Source of the DNA: Cristatella mucedo
Lineage: Eukaryota; Bryozoa; Phylactolaemata; Cristatellidae
DNA length: 64,000 nt
Direction: 5' to 3'
Assembly: GCA_009760855.2 (NCBI GenBank)
Contig: WPIO01000204.1
Span: 186,001 to 250,000 of the forward strand
Both the position numbers and the translations under genes were made by a program. Positions 58,733 through 64,000 of the stretch are shown here, piece after piece; within the stretch, counting starts at the first letter, position 1; the number at the start of each line of letters is the position of its first letter. Under the pieces are notes generated by a model. It worked only from the letters and a program-made list of their open reading frames with translations. It did no database searches and had not been told where the DNA came from.

Positions 58733-59400
58733 CACCTGTAAATCCACAAAGCCACTAGACTATGTCAGTGTTAAGTAGGTGAGTATTATATTATCAGCTG
58801 ATAGCCTAAGCCGCTTTCTGTATGCATTCGGTAGCCTACAGACTCGCCCAACTAAGGGAAAGGGAGAGGCATAGCTGAGTCAGTAGAGCAGTTGAGGTAG
58901 TCACTAATATTTAAGTAGCAGCTCTGGACATTATGAAAGGATGTACTACAGTCCATATGCGCATGCAGATCGTGTACATGCAACCAATAATCATGTGATG
59001 CTTGTTGTCATTGAGCATGCTTACACTAACCGTTCGATCATGCTTCCCTTGCTGCAAACTTAAAGTGTCCAGGAAGATATTAATTTCTCTGAAGGATCTG
59101 TTCACAGTGTATTTTTGCTATCATATATTCCGGAGAAGGTGAGTTGTTGCCTTTGAGCAATAATAGTGGAATCGAATCCACAATCCAGTACCTGCATAGC
59201 AAACGTTTTTGTAGCATAGTCCTGTAAGCAAAGGAGTCGAATAACTAATTTACTATTCATCCAAGACCTCAGCACAAAAGGAGGCTAAAACTGGTCCAGC
59301 AGCTAAGCTGGGTATGGCAGGCTGAATGTTTCAGCACAAGAACTTTGCTCTGTCGACCCCTCAATCACTGGAGAGCCCAAAGTTGCATAGGCATTCCGAA
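58733..59400 (-). mobile_element. LINE B copy 3, decayed, interrupted by a LINE A tail
   Basis: 58,733-58,928 carries the LINE B 3' UTR and C-terminus (CTGTAAATCCACAAAGCC, TAAGCCGCTTTCTGTATGCA, CAGTTGAGGTAGT), and about 59,130-59,400 the preceding part (GTGGAATCGAATCCACAATC, AGCACAAGAACTTTGCTCTG). It is much more diverged than copies 1 and 2. The middle (58,929-59,130) is a plus-strand LINE A tail. Confidence 0.75.
58929..59130 (+). mobile_element. LINE A 3' end inserted in LINE B copy 3
   Basis: GCATGCAGATCGTGTACATG, GAGCATGCTTACACTAACCG and CTTGCTGCAAACTTAAAGTG follow the LINE A UTR, then a decayed hairpin (GTCCAGGAAGATATTAATTT, CTCTGAAGGATCTGTTCAC) closes it. This shows that LINE A also jumped into LINE B. 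Confidence 0.65.
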
Positions 59401-59724
59401 CCCTCTAAGGGTCTCAGGATACAGAATCGCGTTCTCTCCAAGCCTATAACACCCAATTACAGTATCTACGGGACAACAATATTTTTCTTAGCACACAAAA
59501 ATACAACGTATGCATGCAAGAACCTGTGCGATCAAGCAAACGATTAGCTGTTATGCTCACTAGCTTGCATTAAGGCACACTAGCTTGGTCCAGACCAAAC
59601 GAAAATGCATTGTATTGCACTCACTCCTTGAAAGCAAAACTCTAAGTGCATGCATCGGAATACCTGCTCTTGTCGTCGAAATCACTTGTGTGTGCCCTAT
59701 AAGACGTCGAATTGCTTGCAGTCC

Positions 59725-59882
59725 ACCCAGGTGTGGCCCAGTGGCAAAGTTCTCGCCTCGAAGTAGGGTCAATGTGATAGTATTAAATGACCGGGGTCGA
59801 GGCTCTGAGCCCCGTGGCATGTGTAAGGCGCCGAAATGGATATTAAGCTCTACTATGGCTCTATACAAATTACTAGATTCAT
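59725..59882 (+). mobile_element. SINE1 copy, plus strand, with Pol III promoter boxes
   Basis: TGGCCCAGTGG matches the tRNA A-box consensus exactly. GGGGTCGAGGCTC is the B-box region, about 55 bases later because of the AATGTGATAGTATTAAATGA insert. The tail reads AAGGCGCCGAAATGGATATT and GGCTCTATACAAATTAC, a weakened form of the LINE A hairpin. Likely a Pol III-transcribed SINE in origin; present activity cannot be judged. Confidence 0.85.
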
Positions 59883-59954
59883 AGTTCGACTGGTGTCCTA
59901 AAAGACAGGAGCTGCCTACTAATTGAGGTCACAATATCCCTCAAAGTGACTACT

Positions 59955-60465
59955 TTTGAAAGAGGGTGAAAACCAGCATTTTTATTTGAAAACGCACCCA
60001 TTTCGTGCACCATTTAGTGTGTTCCTGTGAGCCGTGATGGCACACTAGGTAAGGCGGTTGCTTTCACGACCTCGGTCCCGAGATCGTGGGTTCGATTCCT
60101 GTGGTGGGCGATTCTTTATCGCCACTGCAAGCGGTGGTGATAGCCGTAAAGGCTCTTCTGTCGCTATAGAAAGGCTCTTCTGTCGCTATACAAAAAGAGG
60201 CTGTTTAATCAGCTAAGATTTTTTTATGTGCATATGCTTGCTGACACTGTGAATGCTGCCACTAACCACACTAGCATGCTCACCCTCTGCACTTACCTTG
60301 CTAGCATGCTCACTCGGTGCACTTCATCCCTAACCGTGTTATTTTTGTTGTTTATTGAACGTGTTACCTGTAAGCATTTAATCGTGTTTACTTTGCAGCA
60401 AATGTACATTGCTTAGAAAGAGGTTAAATTATCTTAGGGTGCTTAATCAAGTGTATTATTACTAT
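59955..60465 (+). mobile_element. LINE A copy k, 3' end, split by SINE2
   Basis: 59,955-60,029 encodes the last ORF2 residues (KTHPFRAPFS-like). 60,216-60,465 is the UTR (CTGCCACTAACCACACTAGC, a repeated CTAGCATGCTCAC phrase, TTTGCAGCAAATGTACATTG), with a decayed hairpin and ATTATTACTATT. SINE2 occupies 60,030-60,215. Confidence 0.8.
60030..60215 (+). mobile_element. SINE2 copy, plus strand, best preserved
   Basis: A box TGGCACACTAGG and a perfect B-box match GGTTCGATTCC, with ACGACCTCGG/CCGAGATCGT pairing between them. The body reads GGCGATTCTTTATCGCCACT and AAGCGGTGGTGATAGCCGTA. AAAGGCTCTTCTGTCGCTATA is then present twice in tandem, followed by AGAGGCTGTTTAATCAGCTA. It is inserted in LINE A copy k. 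Confidence 0.9.
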
Positions 60466-61870
60466 TCATATGCTCTTTTAAGCACATGCCCCGTCCTTGT
60501 GATTTGTTCTTTTTGTGTACTCATGCTGGACTGTGCTTGATGACACTAAGCAATTGGTATTCGTTCGTTCTGGGACATGGAAAATACCCTAGAGTGATTT
60601 CAAGTGTCTCATTATTGTTCATGCATGAATACTTGAATCACCTTCATAGATCCTAAATGCCTAGCAGTGATTAGAGTATGATAATGTGGACTAAAAGTTC
60701 AGTTTGAAAACTGTAAGACAGACCGTAGGCATAATTCTAGATCATGGTATCTCGGTGAGTAGCATATACTAGATTTTGGTATGGATCAAGAATGTCAAGC
60801 TCATTAAAGAAGCGAAATCATCTAGGATAGGTTAGATCTCTGTTCTGGTTGTTCACCCGATGGTCTTTTTTAAGGGTCATATAAACCGGGAAACCAGCAT
60901 CTCCTTTCGAAATGAATGAAATGTAAGCAGTTTCTACCCAAGCGAGCACAAAGCATCACCGTTTAATCATCTTCACAAATAATTGAAGTTTGATGACCAC
61001 ATTATCGCAAGAGACTGCCGACCACTTTTCTAAAAGTGGAAATTCAATTCTGCATTCGTTATTTGGACTGCATCACCCATTAACTCGGCAAACAACCTGA
61101 TACGTGGCTTTGAAGGCAAATATTTTACTCCAGTTCATGTTAACGAAATGATCCTAGAAGTCACAAGAAGCAGGGAATCATACTACAAAACAAAGAAAGT
61201 CGGTGTTTTAGGCTCGAATAGAGAAATCTGTAAAAGCAACTACATGAAAAGTGTCCAATTAGTTATTATGGAAAGACTATCTAGCCAGGCTTAACAATCA
61301 GTAGGTAAAGATAGCATTATTTATCTGAATCAAAGCACTCCTGCTTGAGGATGATATTTCTTTCCTTGTAATATCAATCTACCATATGTAAGGCTAAGAC
61401 TATTGCTTTCTCTTGGGCATAGTATATAGCACTAAATCAGATCTATCTCATCGGCAGATGCATGACATTTGCTAGCAAATAGGCAGTACTTTTTCTTCGA
61501 TCCTTGAGCTTGTCTAATTTCACCGGAGAAACACATTGGCCTATGCAAGCTAAGCCATAACTTTTATGAATACCTACTCACCAGTCATTCAAGGACAGGT
61601 GCTACTACAATGCAGTGGTATATTGATGCATGAAATTAATGCACATTCGCTCTGATTAATGGTATGCAGCTTTCCAGAAAAAATATGAGCATTAGCTGTA
61701 ACTACAAAAAGACAAACACCTTCACCATTATACGTAGTGATCTGCCGAATCACGGGATTACATGCACATATGGAATTATATTTATATTGGTGTGTGGGTG
61801 TGTATGCGAGTGTGTGTGCGTGTATGTGTATGAAATAGCCGATACAAAGTCTATTTTCATATAATTAGTA
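60466..61870. other. Unrecognised stretch with a GT-rich patch
   Basis: Non-repetitive by eye; no conserved frame or RNA gene seen. A GT-rich simple patch lies at 61,788-61,830. Confidence 0.5.
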
Positions 61871-62010
61871 GACAAACCATGACAGCTATCAACACTACTT
61901 GTAGATGAAAAAAAGGATTGCCAACCACCGAATTCGAACCCACCGCCTCGGAATAGAGATTATGAAGACCCACCGCCCTAGGTAATGTGCCATTACGGAT
62001 CATCAATTAC
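61871..62010 (-). mobile_element. SINE2 copy, minus strand, diverged
   Basis: The minus-strand reading has ATCCGTAATGGCACATTACC (A-box side), GTGGGTTCGAATTCGGTGG (B box well kept) and CTACAAGTAGTGTTGATAGC, which is the GCAAGCGGTGGTGATAGC body of SINE2. The central paired stretch is replaced by a rearranged GGGTCTTCATAATCTC. Confidence 0.8.
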
Positions 62011-62737
62011 ACCGCAATTTTCAGTTGGTCCAAGCAGTTTTTTAGTCTCATCTTATAAGCATGACTAGCTAACGTTTACAGTTAACTTTGTTTTCTAGGT
62101 ATGTAGATTGCAACTTTTTAGAGGATTTCTAATTTTTATTGGTACGGCATGTCAGATCTGAGCAGTTCTGTAACTGAATTTATGTACTTCAATGCAAAAA
62201 CTAAGACTAAGTGCACGAGCCGTTATTTTTCCATCAAGTTCCAGTTCCCGCGTTCGATACGAATGCTTTATATTTGGAACATGTTTTTTTTCAGTTGTAA
62301 GCATTAGATCTTGGCAAGTCAGTGCAACCAGTTTCTTATTCTAGCTGCAGCCTAGGTTGCAACAACTCGTGTCAACTCAAAAAAGCTGTTACCAAGTCTT
62401 TTACTTTTTAATTTGGTGGTTGTGACATTTGCTTAGCCGTAAAACATCAATTGCCCCCAAGTTACTTCCAAGAACGAAGTATAAGGTTACCAACTTGGAT
62501 CTGAGGTTCTTTAAGCACGCCTACTTATGCATCTGCATACATAAAAACATACAGGACGTGCCAAGAATTGAGTGTAAGTGAACGGTTGTGCAGCTCAATA
62601 TTTAAAGATTTGTGTAGGTATAACTTGGTTCGAATGAATGTGGGTAAACGAACGTGGTTTTGCATTGGTCCACATTTCTGCTAATAAGTGTACCACATGC
62701 TTGCGATGCATGGTGTGTGCATTCAAGAGATACTTAT
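62011..62737. other. Unrecognised stretch
   Basis: AT-rich sequence, no feature visible. Confidence 0.5.
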
Positions 62738-63110
62738 AGTGAGACATAGAGACGGAATGAAAGAGACAAACTCAGACACAACGCAGAGATAGAGGCAGAC
62801 GTAGACATAAAGAAGCAGGCAGAGACGGACACACACAGTCACATTCAGACGGACAAAGACAGACAGCATAGCAGAGATGAGACTGTGACACTGACAGTGG
62901 CAGAAAGTGATAAAACAGTCAGACAGATATGCAGATATAGAGAGTGAAAAAACAGTCATATAGATATACAGATATAGAAAGATATTAGATATCAGACAGA
63001 TAAATATACGGTGTGAGATAGATATATGGGAGAGAGAGAGAGAGAGAGAGGTTAGGAGAGAGGAAGAGAGGGTGAGAGAGCATCCAGAAATAGACAATCA
63101 AAGTAGCCCA
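62738..63110. repeat. Purine-rich simple-sequence tract
   Basis: Imperfect GACAGA, GATATA and GAGA units, with a clean (GA)n core at about 63,029-63,051. The 124-codon Ser/Leu-rich minus-strand frame across it is a composition artefact. Confidence 0.9.
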
Positions 63111-64000
63111 GTAAACGGAAAAGACAGACAAGCTCCACTCGAATCAATAACCGTCTAAAATCGCATCTCTCAATAGAATCTGTTAAAAAGCTTGAGGGAG
63201 GCCGCGGTTAGCAGTATCTGACAGTGGGCAGGTCAATCTAACTAATCGGACTGAGGATCGAGCGATTGAAAGCTCTCAGTACTCGCCGACACAGGGCTTA
63301 AAAACGAAGGCGAAGCGAACGCGCCTATCGTCTAAATGTATCAGCCCCTTCGTGTTATATATAATGTTTGCCAGCGGCCAGCCAGGTACTAGCCGTAAAC
63401 CAGTTTTGTGAGATGATCTATGGGAAAATTGTGACCACTGCCTTCATCGGCTCTCAGAGAGAAACAGAGATTTTAGAGTGGAATGTAGCGAGAGAAAGAG
63501 GGTGGCCGTAGGAGAACGAGGGTAGATGAATGAGAGGGCTAGGGTGTTAAATCGCTCGAATAGATGCCTAGGAGACTAAATCCATTCTCTGACTGCTTCA
63601 ACACAGAGTAGAGCTCAAGAATTTTAATCTAGTGTATGATGGAGGCCCACTCTGCTTATTTGCTGCTGTTAGAAGATTCAGACATAGTCGACGCTGCAGG
63701 CTCCAGTGATTACAAATAAAGAGTCGGCTGCTCTGCACAGTGTACAGCCGCCTGCATCCTGCTCTATAGGTATACTTTGCTAGGAAGGGTCCATTGACGA
63801 GCCCTAATCAGTACGAATTGACGTCGCCACAGGATACAGCAACTCCAATGCATGCCTTGTCAGTCAGTATATGTAAGGCTGGCGATGGACCTCTCGGGAA
63901 ATCATATCAAGGAAATTAGAACTAGCAGATTTGAATAAAGTGTGCCAGCACTCTAGTATATAAATTTGTCGCATGCAATGTCACATGACAGAGTTCAGCG
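63111..64000. other. Unrecognised stretch to the end of the window
   Basis: No repeat family, RNA gene or convincing reading frame seen; a few short purine-rich patches near 63,455-63,530. Confidence 0.5.

Noticed and set aside
59725-60120. Functional tRNA genes suggested by A and B boxes
   Set aside because: The sequences do not fold into a complete cloverleaf with an anticodon arm and are followed by SINE bodies.

Overview
The window is gene-poor, AT-rich animal nuclear DNA, probably from an invertebrate; the sequence does not identify the species. There is no rRNA, no functional tRNA gene, no recognisable intron-containing host gene and no bacterial or viral gene order. What can be recognised is repetitive: a large satellite array, two families of non-LTR retrotransposons (called LINE A and LINE B here), two tRNA-derived SINE families (SINE1 and SINE2), several microsatellites, and a 5 kb direct duplication on both sides of the array. 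All names are local labels, not database names.

Layout. 1-5.49 kb is copy 1 of a long direct duplication; copy 2 lies at about 50.2-55.45 kb and a short, diverged third piece at 55.78-56.09 kb. 5.5-9.4 kb holds LINE A 3' ends, a SINE2 relic and GA and CA microsatellites. About 9.44-48.7 kb is one satellite array with two subfamilies. Subfamily I (9.44-27.85 kb) has a period of about 1.8 kb. Subfamily II (27.85-48.7 kb) is a higher-order repeat of two diverged halves of about 925 bp (A+B, 1.85 kb); in five of nine units it is lengthened to about 2.26 kb by an extra 408 bp. A LINE B copy (9.8-10.8 kb) and a 6.26 kb LINE A/LINE B nest (18.4-24.67 kb) interrupt subfamily I. 48.7-50.2 kb is mostly unrecognised sequence. 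55.5-60.5 kb is a dense pile of nested LINE A, LINE B, SINE1 and SINE2. 60.5-64 kb is mostly unrecognised, with one SINE2 copy and a purine-rich simple-sequence tract.

How the parts relate. Both LINEs encode an apurinic-type endonuclease and reverse transcriptase of the CR1/L2-like kind, and every copy here is broken. LINE A ends in a hairpin followed by an (ATT)n-type tail, and SINE1 carries the same hairpin at its 3' end, so SINE1 is probably mobilised by LINE A's enzyme. LINE B ends in ACAT units, which in one copy have expanded to a 92 bp microsatellite. LINE B has inserted at least twice, at different positions, inside LINE A copies. One of these insertions has a clear 7 bp target-site duplication and lies in a LINE A that itself sits in the satellite with a 6 bp duplication. 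The flanking 5 kb duplicates act as occupied/empty site pairs for five retrotransposon insertions, so the order of events can be reconstructed. The most unusual material is the two-level satellite with a shared conserved box, the SINE/LINE tail sharing, and the array lying between two direct 5 kb duplicates.
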